From positions 1-56,326 of the forward strand of contig JAEHCK010000014.1 in the NCBI GenBank assembly GCA_020696345.1: a stretch of 56,326 nt of DNA, given 5' to 3'. The position numbers and the translations under genes are program-made. This document shows, piece by piece, positions 1 to 7,965 of this stretch. Below the pieces are notes generated by a model that was given only the letters and a program-made list of their open reading frames with translations, searched no databases and was not told the origin of the DNA. The DNA is from Thermoplasmata archaeon (GTDB taxonomy: Archaea; Thermoplasmatota; Penumbrarchaeia; JAEHCK01). Within the stretch, counting starts at the first letter, position 1; each line of letters opens with the position of its first letter.

Positions 1-283
1 ACTTCACCAAGGAAGCATCAAGAAATAGCCAGTCATTTTAAGGGTTACCGATGTTATGAGCCTTAATTTTAAAACTAAAAGGGTGCACGATGTTGTGAGC
101 TATTCCAACTAGCAACTAGCAACTGAAAACTAGAAACTATTTACAACTCCCCAAACCCCAAAAACTCACACACTCTTCCACTCTTCCACTACTAAGAACC
201 AAACCTTTTTTAACGCCCGAAACTTTACATAATTTAGATTTCCTTTATCAAAGATAAAAAAGAATTCACAGGAAGAGTTGCTC
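1..283. other. Intergenic, short simple repeats
   Basis: No gene is visible. The stretch holds low-complexity direct repeats. Two related segments with GATGTTATGAG and GATGTTGTGAG lie about 45 bp apart. They are followed by AACTAGC-type heptamers near 109-140 and an 8-nt ACTCTTCC repeat near 173-190. It may be the end of one of the array-bearing intergenic elements seen elsewhere in the window, but neither of their conserved ends is recognisable here. A purine-rich ribosome-binding sequence (GGAAG, 271-275) lies at the right edge. Confidence 0.4.
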
Positions 284-1726
284 ATGACTATAATTATTAA
301 CCCATATACAGTTCCGTCGTTCTGTGCTGGAATAATTAGTTTTATTCTTGGTGTTTATGCGCTGTATAAAAATCCAAAAGACCGGAGCACGCAGGTATTT
401 TTTATCTTGATGTTGGGCATAACACTCTGGTCTCTTACTCCATTACTCGTGCAGGCGCAGACATATCAAGAATATGCCTTGTTCTGGGCAAAAATATCTA
501 ATATTGGTCTGTTGGTCATTCCTATTGCGTTATTCCATTTCTCATTCTTATATAAACGTAAAAAAACCATAGAATTTATCAAAATTGCAGGTATTTATAT
601 TCTTGCAATTATTATGATCATTCTATTATTGAGCACAAATTTATTCTTTACAATGGCAGAAGATGTTCTGATCGATGGTGATGGCGCAAAAACCATGGGA
701 AGGGGTGAGGGTAATTTTTCTGAGAAATTATATTATCCACTGTCAGATGAGGATCTAAAATTATTTACATTTATTGATACCAACAATGATAGTTTTTACA
801 CGATCGAGAACCGAACGATCGAGCCTTTGATCTTCAATAACATTACTATTGTTGGTTACCCAGAAGACCATTTGAAATACAACATAACACCAATACCGCT
901 TGATAAAGCCGAAAACAGTCAATTGATCTGGTATGTTGATAAGAACCATGATGGAAGGTATTCACTTAATGAATCAATATATCTTGAGAACGGTGATGGT
1001 AACCAGAAACTAGTTTTCAATTATATTGCGGGACCTTATTACTATTTATTGATATTATTCTTCTTTGGCTTCATCATTGCAACTACTTTAAATCTATTTC
1101 TATTATACCGTTCCACCGATGATCTAACGATCAAAAAACCAGTGTTATATCTGATTATGGGGCTTATAGCTATAGTAATATTTATCTTAACACAGTCATT
1201 TTTAGCAGTATTGATACCCTTGACCGTGTTGGATGGTGCAATTGCATTGATAATCGCGATCTTCTTTACTGTTGCGGTTTTGAAATATAATATCGTGGAT
1301 ATCAAATTAATTTTACGTAAAAGTATGTTTTATTCAATGGCGTCACTGGTCGTGGTGGTATGTTTCGTGCTGGTGGAAGAAGGTATGGAAATATTATTTG
1401 CAGAGCTGGCATTTTCTGGCTCGATGTTATCTGGTGTGGTGGCAGCATTTGTTGCATTGATCTCATTTTCGATCATCAAAAGGGGTTTAAAACATCAGGT
1501 CGACAGATTATTCCCGGCCGTTAGATATCTTGATAAAGAATATCAACGTCGTATTACGGCATATAAAGAAACATTACTTGCCATGCTTGCTGATAGTAAG
1601 ATCTCACGAAAGGAAAAAAATGCAATAGATATATTACGAAATCTATTGGACATCTCTGAAAAAGAGCATGAAAACCTGATGAAAACAATCAAGCTCAATA
1701 AAAATATCAGTCTAGTAACTAAATAA
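284..1726 (+). CDS. Multi-TM sensor-like membrane protein lacking a kinase domain
   Basis: This 480-residue protein has about nine hydrophobic segments. The pattern of the last part (a YNIVDIKLILRKS motif, two membrane segments, then HQVDRLF and a basic helical tail) resembles the 7TM N-terminal sensor region of bacterial and archaeal histidine kinases. Here the chain ends after a short helix of about 70 residues, and no H-box or ATPase motif follows. Between the fourth and fifth segments lies an insert of about 130 residues with two EF-hand-like calcium loops (DTNNDSFYTIENRTIE and DKNHDGRYSLNE). The ATG at 284 is preferred over an in-frame TTG at 278 because GGAAG at 271-275 is well spaced for it. 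It could be a calcium-sensing membrane receptor whose partner is encoded elsewhere. That role is inferred. Confidence 0.6.
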   Translation: MTIIINPYTVPSFCAGIISFILGVYALYKNPKDRSTQVFFILMLGITLWSLTPLLVQAQTYQEYALFWAKISNIGLLVIPIALFHFSFLYKRKKTIEFIKIAGIYILAIIMIILLLSTNLFFTMAEDVLIDGDGAKTMGRGEGNFSEKLYYPLSDEDLKLFTFIDTNNDSFYTIENRTIEPLIFNNITIVGYPEDHLKYNITPIPLDKAENSQLIWYVDKNHDGRYSLNESIYLENGDGNQKLVFNYIAGPYYYLLILFFFGFIIATTLNLFLLYRSTDDLTIKKPVLYLIMGLIAIVIFILTQSFLAVLIPLTVLDGAIALIIAIFFTVAVLKYNIVDIKLILRKSMFYSMASLVVVVCFVLVEEGMEILFAELAFSGSMLSGVVAAFVALISFSIIKRGLKHQVDRLFPAVRYLDKEYQRRITAYKETLLAMLADSKISRKEKNAIDILRNLLDISEKEHENLMKTIKLNKNISLVTK

Positions 1727-1748
1727 GGTTTAAGAATTTGAGAATATC

Positions 1749-2001
1749 TTAATTTACTGTACTTTTGCGTTTTTATTTGATAGAATAATAATTTTAGTTC
1801 GACGAAATGGTCAGCTGGTCAGTTAGTCGGCTGGTCGGTTAGTCGGTTAGTCACCCGGTCGACTAGTAGACTGGCAGACCGATAGACTGGTGGACTACAT
1901 CTCAACACTCATGATTACATCACCATTAACTCGATCTACTATTCAACCAACTAGCTAACACTCTACAATTTATTTGAAAACGCAAAACTTCAATTAATTT
2001 A
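1749..2001 (+). mobile_element. Dispersed element with conserved ends, copy 1
   Basis: The left end reads CTGTACTTTTGCGTTTTTAT, followed by TAGAATAATAATTTTAGTTC. The right end contains CTATTCAACCAACTAGCTAAC and finishes GAAAACGCAAAACTTCAATT. The two ends share an inverted TTTTGCGTTTT core, so they can be read as terminal inverted repeats. An identical octamer TTAATTTA flanks both sides (1749-1756 and 1994-2001), which might be a target duplication but is weak evidence in such AT-rich DNA. An almost equally long copy lies inverted near 51.4 kb and a longer variant near 12.5 kb. No coding capacity is visible. It is best described as a MITE-like or structural intergenic repeat of unknown mechanism. 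Confidence 0.6.
1809..1896. repeat. Array of eleven 8-nt units
   Basis: The core of the element is a strictly 8-nt-phased series of eleven units: ggtcagct, ggtcagtt, agtcggct, ggtcggtt, agtcggtt, agtcaccc, ggtcgact, agtagact, ggcagacc, gatagact, ggtggact. Early units carry GTCRG. Later units carry the complementary sense (GACC, GACT), so the block is partly self-complementary. The other short copy of the element (51450-51537) also holds exactly eleven octamers. Confidence 0.8.
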
Positions 2002-2215
2002 TATTTAAAAATGTACAAAATATATAAAATGTATTATATACAGAATATGTCATAATATAACCTTATTTAACTTCCCTCATAACAACACAAAAAATATAAA
2101 GAACCATTATTTATAGTTATAACTTAACCTTGAATAAACCTAAATTGTCTGAATTACTTAATTTGGCGGTGAAATTATAGTTTCAAAGTTCTTTGTTCAA
2201 ATCATATCAACTCAT
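2002..2215. promoter_or_regulatory. AT-rich leader upstream of the following gene
   Basis: This is very AT-rich sequence with TATA-like stretches (for example TTATTTATAG near 2108-2117) suitable as an archaeal box A. No clear Shine-Dalgarno motif precedes the TTG start at 2216. The transcription start cannot be placed from sequence alone. Confidence 0.3.
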
Positions 2216-3823
2216 TTGTTGGTAACTATACAAAATCCGACCACGAATCCACCTGAAGCAGTTGCGGTCACACCCGAGAAATTGCTTCTGGAAGTTTTGA
2301 TTGGAATACAAGATAATTCATATTCTGAAAAACTAAAGGGTATACCTATTGAACGCTTGGCTTCATATGTCGAGAATTATTATAATATATATCGCAAGGA
2401 CAAGACAAGATCGCATAATTTGGAGCTTGCAAAAGCATTTGCAAATTTGATAGATTTATTAGATCCGGATTATCAAGATGAAGGTTTTTCCAAAACATTG
2501 GATGCAGTAACTCATGCATGGTTAAAGTTCATACCACAGACCATCAAAGCCGCTCGCCCTATGGAATCAGTACCAGGTGAGATTATCGAACGTCTGTCGA
2601 TATCTTCTGAACAACCATTGAAGGAACATAACGTTCCCGAAGATTCTCCATATAGCTCGACAACTGCATTTAAGATCGATAATAGATATGTTGATTTTGA
2701 TGAAGAAGAATTAAAGAACGCTAAACATAATTATACAATTGCAGAGTTCGGCTTTTTACTTCGAGATTTCCAGACAACTCAACTATATCTCGAAAAGGTT
2801 CTTAAAACATCATATCTAAATGTGAACGCCCTTAACCTGATGGTACAGAATTCCATTCTATGGTCTGAAAAATGCATAACGCAGAATGAATTCCAAAAAG
2901 CATTGGATATTTTAAATCGACTGAAAAAGGAAAACCTTGATCTCAATTCAACAAATTTGATCAATGATAAAATTAATGAAGCAAAGATCTTGGAAAAAAT
3001 AACGGATTTAGAGAATAAATGTCCACTGAATGAACGTTTGGTAGGTCCATTTCTACGTGACAAGGTCGGATACAAGAAATTTTTAAAATTGACTTATTAT
3101 ATTTTTAGCAATACAGAATTTCATGAACGCTTGGAAAAGGTTAGGACTTATCCAAAAAATAAGATCTACCCGCTCTTATCTCGCAAGTCTACACAAAAAA
3201 CTGAAGAATTGATCATGAAACGTCATGAAATGCATGATAAACTTATCCGCGAGCTTTATATTTGGTTTTGGGAGTTAGATCTGGTAAAAAAGATCTTATC
3301 ATTAACGTTAAAACATGAATTAACTGTAAAGTTCGGTGAGTATGGCTCAGGGCCAGTTATTTATTTTAGGTATATTTCCAAAGGACAGTATGCAAACATA
3401 GTGGTCTCAAAGGCGATCGATCTGGCCGGTCAGGGTAAAATACTAGAGGCTAAAAAAGAATTGTTTCAGACATATGAGCTTACAGGGAGTAAGAAGATAA
3501 AAGGATATCTCCAATACTTAAGACGTCTCGAAAAAGCAAAAAAGCTTGTAAAAAGTAAGTCTAACAAGAAAGCCCGGAAAAATATCAAGGTTATTTCCAA
3601 AGAAGAGTATGCAAACAAAGTGGTCTCAAAGGCGATCGATCTGGCCGGTGAGGGTAAAATACAAGAGGCTAAAAGAGAATTGTTCCAGACATATAAGCTT
3701 ACCGAGAGTAAGAATATAAAAGGATGTCTCCATTATTTAAGACGCCTCGAAAAGGCAAAAAAGGTTGCAAAAAGCAAGTCAAACAAGAAAGCCCGGAAAA
3801 ATATCAAGGTTGTAAGAAATTAA
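2216..3823 (+). CDS. Unknown helical protein with a tandem 73-residue duplication
   Basis: I do not recognise this 535-residue protein. It is predicted soluble and mostly helical, rich in Lys, Glu and Leu, with no membrane segment or signal peptide. Residues 388-460 and 461-533 are near-identical copies of a 73-residue unit (ISKxxYANxVVSKAIDLAG...) ending in a basic KSKSNKKARKNIKV tail. The unit looks like a pair of TPR-like helices followed by a nucleic-acid-type basic linker. The start is uncertain: TTG at 2216 is the first in-frame start and no ribosome-binding site is visible. The gene stands alone between an intergenic element and a convergent GTPase gene. No function is proposed. Confidence 0.65.
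   Translation: MLVTIQNPTTNPPEAVAVTPEKLLLEVLIGIQDNSYSEKLKGIPIERLASYVENYYNIYRKDKTRSHNLELAKAFANLIDLLDPDYQDEGFSKTLDAVTHAWLKFIPQTIKAARPMESVPGEIIERLSISSEQPLKEHNVPEDSPYSSTTAFKIDNRYVDFDEEELKNAKHNYTIAEFGFLLRDFQTTQLYLEKVLKTSYLNVNALNLMVQNSILWSEKCITQNEFQKALDILNRLKKENLDLNSTNLINDKINEAKILEKITDLENKCPLNERLVGPFLRDKVGYKKFLKLTYYIFSNTEFHERLEKVRTYPKNKIYPLLSRKSTQKTEELIMKRHEMHDKLIRELYIWFWELDLVKKILSLTLKHELTVKFGEYGSGPVIYFRYISKGQYANIVVSKAIDLAGQGKILEAKKELFQTYELTGSKKIKGYLQYLRRLEKAKKLVKSKSNKKARKNIKVISKEEYANKVVSKAIDLAGEGKIQEAKRELFQTYKLTESKNIKGCLHYLRRLEKAKKVAKSKSNKKARKNIKVVRN
3377..3814 (+). repeat. In-frame 219-bp tandem duplication
   Basis: The stretches 3377-3595 and 3596-3814 are direct copies offset by exactly 219 bp (73 codons). 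Long runs are identical at the DNA level, for instance around the shared GTGGTCTCAAAGGCGATCGA. The reading frame is kept, so the duplication lengthens the protein rather than breaking it. Similarity at silent positions suggests the event is recent. Confidence 0.9.
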
Positions 3824-3867
3824 TTTATGTTGTGCATATCAATCATCAAAATACAATAATGCTATCA

Positions 3868-4443
3868 TTATACTACAATTGGTTTAACTAAGAGTTCACC
3901 AATAGTGTAAAACATTTTATCCACATTTTGCCCCGTTTTTGCACTTGTAAGATAATATGGTGCATTATAATCATCGGCCAGGTTTTTCACATCTTCCATA
4001 GTAAGCTCATGTTTCTCTGTTAGATCTACTTTATTGCCAACAATGATAATAGGTATCTGTCCGGTTATTTCAAATAATGAAGTGATCCAGACCTTATTGC
4101 TCTTAATCGTTGACCGTCTGGTTAGATCACATACTATTATTGCACCCTTTGCATTGAAAAAATAATTTTGTTGTGGAATGTATCTATTAAACTGGGATAT
4201 TGTAGTGGGTAAACGCTCTTGATATTGGCCCATTATATCCCAAACCAATAATGTTAGATCCACTTCTTTTTGTTTATCCGGAACTTCGATGTTTAGACGT
4301 TTTTTTGTTACTTTCGTGCCTATTGTAGTAATGTACTTATCCTCGAAAGAATCTAGTACGTATCGCCGGATCAATGAAGTTTTCCCTACTGCGAGATCGC
4401 CTAATAAACAAATCTTTCCTTTGACCCTGAGTTTTTCAGTCAT
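3868..4443 (-). CDS. Ras/Rab-like small GTPase
   Basis: This 191-residue single-domain GTPase carries the expected motifs in order. The P-loop GDLAVGKTSL lies near residues 15-24. TTIGTK of the effector region contains the switch I threonine. The switch II region reads WDIMGQ where most relatives have WDTAGQ. The guanine-specificity motifs are NKVDL and TSAKTG. It should bind and hydrolyse GTP as a molecular switch. No C-terminal cysteine for prenylation is present, so any membrane recruitment would need a partner. It converges with the unknown gene to its left and diverges from enolase. Rab-like GTPases occur in several archaeal lineages, and the effector is unknown. The isoleucine-methionine pair before the conserved Gly of switch II is unusual. 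Confidence 0.9.
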   Translation of the reverse strand: MTEKLRVKGKICLLGDLAVGKTSLIRRYVLDSFEDKYITTIGTKVTKKRLNIEVPDKQKEVDLTLLVWDIMGQYQERLPTTISQFNRYIPQQNYFFNAKGAIIVCDLTRRSTIKSNKVWITSLFEITGQIPIIIVGNKVDLTEKHELTMEDVKNLADDYNAPYYLTSAKTGQNVDKMFYTIGELLVKPIVV

Positions 4444-4846
4444 TTACTATCACACAATCTGATAATAGTTTTAATTATATAAAAATGTTCATAATTGAGA
4501 ATATATTATGGGGCAGATGTTTCGGGCACTTGATTAATAACAATGCTAATAATATTAATCATATTATTTAATTATATCTCTCATACAATATTTTTATTAC
4601 ATTTATCGAAGACTTGATAATTTAATGGAATATCAATTTCTTGATCAACCCCTCATCAATTCAGCAAATTATCAACCCGACTTTATCTCATCATATTATC
4701 GTATAATTAGATATTCTTCAATGAAACTAGCCAGTATTTAATAAAAAAATGCGTTAATTATCATTTCATTTTGTATAGCATTTTTTTATATCTTCGAGAA
4801 ATTTTTATATTATAAGACCTTAACACAAGGTCATTCGGTGAATTTG
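4444..4846. promoter_or_regulatory. Divergent promoter region, GTPase and enolase
   Basis: This is an AT-rich gap of about 400 bp. A TATA-like box (TTTTTATATTATAA, about 4802-4815) lies about 30 nt before a plausible start of transcription just ahead of the enolase ribosome-binding sequence GGTGA (4836-4840). A sequence at 4637-4678 recurs near 55.7 kb, also upstream of a minus-strand GTPase-like gene. Confidence 0.45.
4637..4678. repeat. Short dispersed repeat, copy 1
   Basis: The sequence around TCATCAATTCAGCAAATTAT recurs at 55726-55769 with only a few differences, including the flanking TTTC.TGATCA and the trailing CAACCC. Both copies sit in a gap between a minus-strand GTPase-like gene and a plus-strand gene. 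Confidence 0.6.
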
Positions 4847-6130
4847 ATGTATAAGATAATGGACGTACGAGGAAGGTCAATAATCGATTCTCGCGGTAAC
4901 CCAACCGTTGAAACCGATATTATTCTAAAAAATGCAATGGGTCGTGCAGCTGTACCCTCTGGCGCGTCGGTTGGCACATACGAAGCACTTGAATTACGTG
5001 ATGGTGGTAGTGCATTCCACGGGCTGGGGGTTAACAATGCAGTACGTAATGTTAATGAAATCATAAGGCCGAAATTGATCGGAAAAGATATTCGAAAACA
5101 AAAAGAACTTGATTCATTTTTGTGTAAACTAGATGGAACTTTGAGAAAAATAAGACTTGGCGCCAATACCATCCTAAGTTGTTCAATGGCTATTACGTCT
5201 GCCGCAGCCGCTTCAAAGAAAATGCCTTTATTTAGATATATAGGGCAGCTTACTGATAATAAAGCAAATTTATTACCAGTTCCAGCTATGAATGTAATAA
5301 ATGGCGGTATACATGCAGACAATGACCTGGATATACAAGAGCACATGATCTTACCAGTTGGTGCCAAGTCATTTAAGGAAAGTACCCAGATGGGTATAGA
5401 GATCTATTTCGAATTGAGAAACTTACTCAAAGAGTACTATGGATCAGCAAATATAAATGTTGGTGATGAAGGCGGTTTTGCCCCACCACTTTCAGACCCC
5501 GCCGAGCCTTTGGATTTTATCGTGAATGCAATCCAAGAATGTGGGTATACAGGCAAAGTTAAATTAGCTTTGGATTGTGCGGCAACTGAATTTTTTGATA
5601 GTTCAAAGAAATTATATCGACTAAAAGGCAAAGACTATACCTCTTACGAACTTATTGATGTTTATGCAGATTTAATTGCCAAATATCCAATTATTTCTGT
5701 CGAAGATCCATTTGCGGAGGATGATTGGGATGGATTTAAAGAGTTCACTAATAAGTTCGGTAAAAAAATTCAAATTATTGGTGATGATCTATTCGTTACC
5801 AATATAGACCGTTTAAAGCGAGGTGTCGATACTGGTGCTTGTAACTGTCTACTTTTAAAATTGAATCAAATAGGCACTGTCACCGAATCATTTCAGGCGT
5901 ACAAATTAGCTTCCGACCATGATTATTCAGTTATGGTTTCACATAGGTCAGGAGAAACCGAGGATCATTTCATTGCTGATCTTGTGGTTGGCATCTGCTC
6001 AGGACAGATCAAAGCTGGTGCCCCTGCCAGAAGTGATAGAACTGCAAAATACAACCAATTAATACGGATCGAAGAGGAGCTTGGAGATGAAGCTAGGTTT
6101 GCAGGGGATACTTTTTCAAGATTCAAATAA
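4847..6130 (+). CDS. eno: Enolase (phosphopyruvate hydratase)
   Basis: Enolase interconverts 2-phosphoglycerate and phosphoenolpyruvate in cytosolic glycolysis and gluconeogenesis. The 427-residue length fits the family. Diagnostic segments are DSRGNPTVE near the N-terminus, GDEGGFAP, the metal-binding SVEDPFAEDDW, the signature LLLKLNQIGT with the catalytic lysine, and SHRSGETEDHFIADL near the end. The ATG at 4847 is chosen over the GTG at 4838 because GGTGA (4836-4840) is correctly placed for it and the GTG overlaps that ribosome-binding sequence. The gene appears monocistronic with its own TATA box, as expected for a central metabolic enzyme. Confidence 0.97.
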   Translation: MYKIMDVRGRSIIDSRGNPTVETDIILKNAMGRAAVPSGASVGTYEALELRDGGSAFHGLGVNNAVRNVNEIIRPKLIGKDIRKQKELDSFLCKLDGTLRKIRLGANTILSCSMAITSAAAASKKMPLFRYIGQLTDNKANLLPVPAMNVINGGIHADNDLDIQEHMILPVGAKSFKESTQMGIEIYFELRNLLKEYYGSANINVGDEGGFAPPLSDPAEPLDFIVNAIQECGYTGKVKLALDCAATEFFDSSKKLYRLKGKDYTSYELIDVYADLIAKYPIISVEDPFAEDDWDGFKEFTNKFGKKIQIIGDDLFVTNIDRLKRGVDTGACNCLLLKLNQIGTVTESFQAYKLASDHDYSVMVSHRSGETEDHFIADLVVGICSGQIKAGAPARSDRTAKYNQLIRIEEELGDEARFAGDTFSRFK

Positions 6131-6203
6131 TATATTAAATACTAGAGATTAACTACGGCCAGAATGAAGATGTTTGCCGTAAATTATTAATAACCAAATT
6201 ACC

Positions 6204-6455
6204 ATGTTGATGTATATAAAGCGGGTTGAGAAATTGCGAAAATCTAAGGTTGGTTACGATAAAGAAAAGTGTAGTGTTTCAGATTGCACCGCGGAATCGA
6301 AGCGTGCCATTTCTTCAAAAAATGTTAAAGTTGCATTACCTAGTTTGAAATTTGATCCGACTGGAAAACGAGTATATTTATGTAAAGAACATTATAAACA
6401 ATTCAAAAAAGCAACAAAAACAAAACGGACATTGGAAACTTTGACTTGGGATTAA
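6204..6455 (+). CDS. Small putative zinc-binding protein
   Basis: This 83-residue basic protein carries a Cys pair (CSVSDC) and a later CKEH, a spacing that could hold one zinc ion in a treble-clef or ribbon-like fold. I do not recognise the family with certainty. It is followed after only 14 nt by another zinc-ribbon protein on the same strand, so the two are probably cotranscribed. The start may be the ATG at 6204 or the in-frame ATG at 6210, and no strong ribosome-binding site separates them. A role in nucleic-acid or protein binding is possible but not shown. Confidence 0.6.
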   Translation: MLMYIKRVEKLRKSKVGYDKEKCSVSDCTAESKRAISSKNVKVALPSLKFDPTGKRVYLCKEHYKQFKKATKTKRTLETLTWD

Positions 6456-6469
6456 ATCTTCGTGATAAA

Positions 6470-7072
6470 ATGGTTAAGATCTCATATTGCTCCAATTGCC
6501 AAAAGGCGTATCGATTCCACATAAAAAGAAGGGCGTTATGTGATACGTGTAAAGAGGCTTATGAACTAATTGATGTACCCCGAACCAAATATTTCTTGAT
6601 ACAATTCCCTTTGCTACTTGTAGGTATGTTAATAATTATCTATTCCATTTATCTCTTATCGATTGAACAGGTGAAATTTGCCGAACCAATGGGATATTTT
6701 ATCTTAGGTTTTTCAGCGCTTTTATTTGCATTAGCAGTCCAAATAATGGATAACAAAGCTATGGAGTTACATGGCAAGGAGTTAGGAATCGATAAATTCG
6801 GAACACAAACTGAAAAAGATCAGATCTCGGAATTAAAGATAAAAACCAAAAAGGAACAACCAGAAAAGACTAAATCCGATAGAGTTATTACAACCGAAAT
6901 TAAAAAGGTAACCCAAAAAGAATTATTCACAAAGCCAAACAAACAAAAAACCATCATAAAAGAACCAAAATCAAAACCAAGCGGAGCGCCTGTGAAAATT
7001 TCAACCTTAAAAAACATTATCAAACCTGGATCTGATAAGAAAAAGGCAAGAAAGATCAGAAGAGCACTATGA
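6470..7072 (+). CDS. Zinc-ribbon membrane protein with Lys-rich tail
   Basis: The protein has 200 residues from the ATG at 6470. The N-terminus holds a rubredoxin-like zinc ribbon (CSNC and CDTC). Two membrane helices follow (residues about 46-67 and 76-92), then a long charged Lys/Glu/Thr-rich tail of about 105 residues ending in a strongly basic stretch. The arrangement places both ends on the cytosolic side if the positive-inside rule holds. An in-frame TTG at 6446 would overlap the previous gene and is less likely. The family and partner are unknown. Confidence 0.65.
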   Translation: MVKISYCSNCQKAYRFHIKRRALCDTCKEAYELIDVPRTKYFLIQFPLLLVGMLIIIYSIYLLSIEQVKFAEPMGYFILGFSALLFALAVQIMDNKAMELHGKELGIDKFGTQTEKDQISELKIKTKKEQPEKTKSDRVITTEIKKVTQKELFTKPNKQKTIIKEPKSKPSGAPVKISTLKNIIKPGSDKKKARKIRRAL

Positions 7073-7144
7073 CTTTGGATACTCTAAATAAAAAAGTTTA
7101 TTATAAGGATTATTATTCGGTTCGTTATTCAGGGGGCAAACCCA

Positions 7145-7942
7145 TTGAAAAAAGATGAGATAATATATCTAGATTATGAAGCATGGATAATAGAAAACGA
7201 TGAATTATTTGATACTACCAAAAAGGATTTGGCCAAAAAGAATGATATATATAACGAAAAGACCACTTATAAACCAATACCTATTATTGTTGGTTCGGGT
7301 AATGTAGTAAAAGGTTTAGATGAAAACCTATTGAAGGCAAGTGTTGGTAAAAAATATACTATCGAACTTGAACCAAACGATGGTTTTGGCGAACGTGACC
7401 CAAAATTAGTTGAGATGCACTCGAAACGTGAAATACTTCAGCTTCCGGAATTTAAAAAGGGAGATAAGGAGCCATATATGGGTATGCAGATAGTCATGAA
7501 TAATCGCATGGCTTGGATCTCGGCGGTTACTGCAGGTAGAATTCGAATAGATTTCAATAATAGATACGCCGGTCATAAACTCAAGTATGTTTATAAGATC
7601 ATTGATCATGCAAAATCTCAGAATAGTAAAGTTAGTGCCATAATAGAGATGCATTATGGAAAATCTGATGATTTTGAGATTAAACTAACAAAAAACAATG
7701 CTGCAATTAAATTGCCAGATAATTGTAAATATGATCTGGGCTGGTTCCAGACGAAGTATCGTGTAGTAACAGACTTGCGTGAACATGCAAATATAAATCA
7801 AGTACAATTTATTGAGGAATACCTAAAAAAGATTGAAAAACCAACAAAACCTAAAATTGACAAAAAGAGTGAAGAAACTAAAGCCACTGAAGAAACCAAA
7901 GCCAAAGAAGAAGTAAATAATAAGAAAGATTCTAAAAAATAA
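7145..7942 (+). CDS. FKBP-type peptidyl-prolyl isomerase, archaeal long type
   Basis: FKBP domains catalyse cis-trans isomerisation of proline peptide bonds and act as chaperones. Residues 1-155 match the archaeal SlyD-like layout: a start of the YLDYEAWI type, the GSGNVVKGLDENLLKASVG helix-turn, the GFGERDPKLVE flap, and an inserted chaperone lobe with the GMQIVMNNRMAWI strand pattern. A further domain of about 85 residues resembles the C-terminal extension of the roughly 26-kDa archaeal FKBPs. The chain ends in a Lys/Glu-rich tail. The start is TTG at 7145, supported by AGGGGG at 7131-7136. It is cytosolic, with no signal peptide. Confidence 0.85.
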   Translation: MKKDEIIYLDYEAWIIENDELFDTTKKDLAKKNDIYNEKTTYKPIPIIVGSGNVVKGLDENLLKASVGKKYTIELEPNDGFGERDPKLVEMHSKREILQLPEFKKGDKEPYMGMQIVMNNRMAWISAVTAGRIRIDFNNRYAGHKLKYVYKIIDHAKSQNSKVSAIIEMHYGKSDDFEIKLTKNNAAIKLPDNCKYDLGWFQTKYRVVTDLREHANINQVQFIEEYLKKIEKPTKPKIDKKSEETKATEETKAKEEVNNKKDSKK

Positions 7943-7965
7943 ATAAGAAAAAGGTTAAGACAAAT

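Noticed and set aside
1749..2001. Autonomous insertion sequence
   Set aside because: There is no open frame or transposase, and it is too short. At most it is a non-autonomous element.
4831..5367. 178-codon minus-strand frame opposite enolase
   Set aside because: It is a shadow of the enolase coding sequence. The enolase motifs are on the plus strand.
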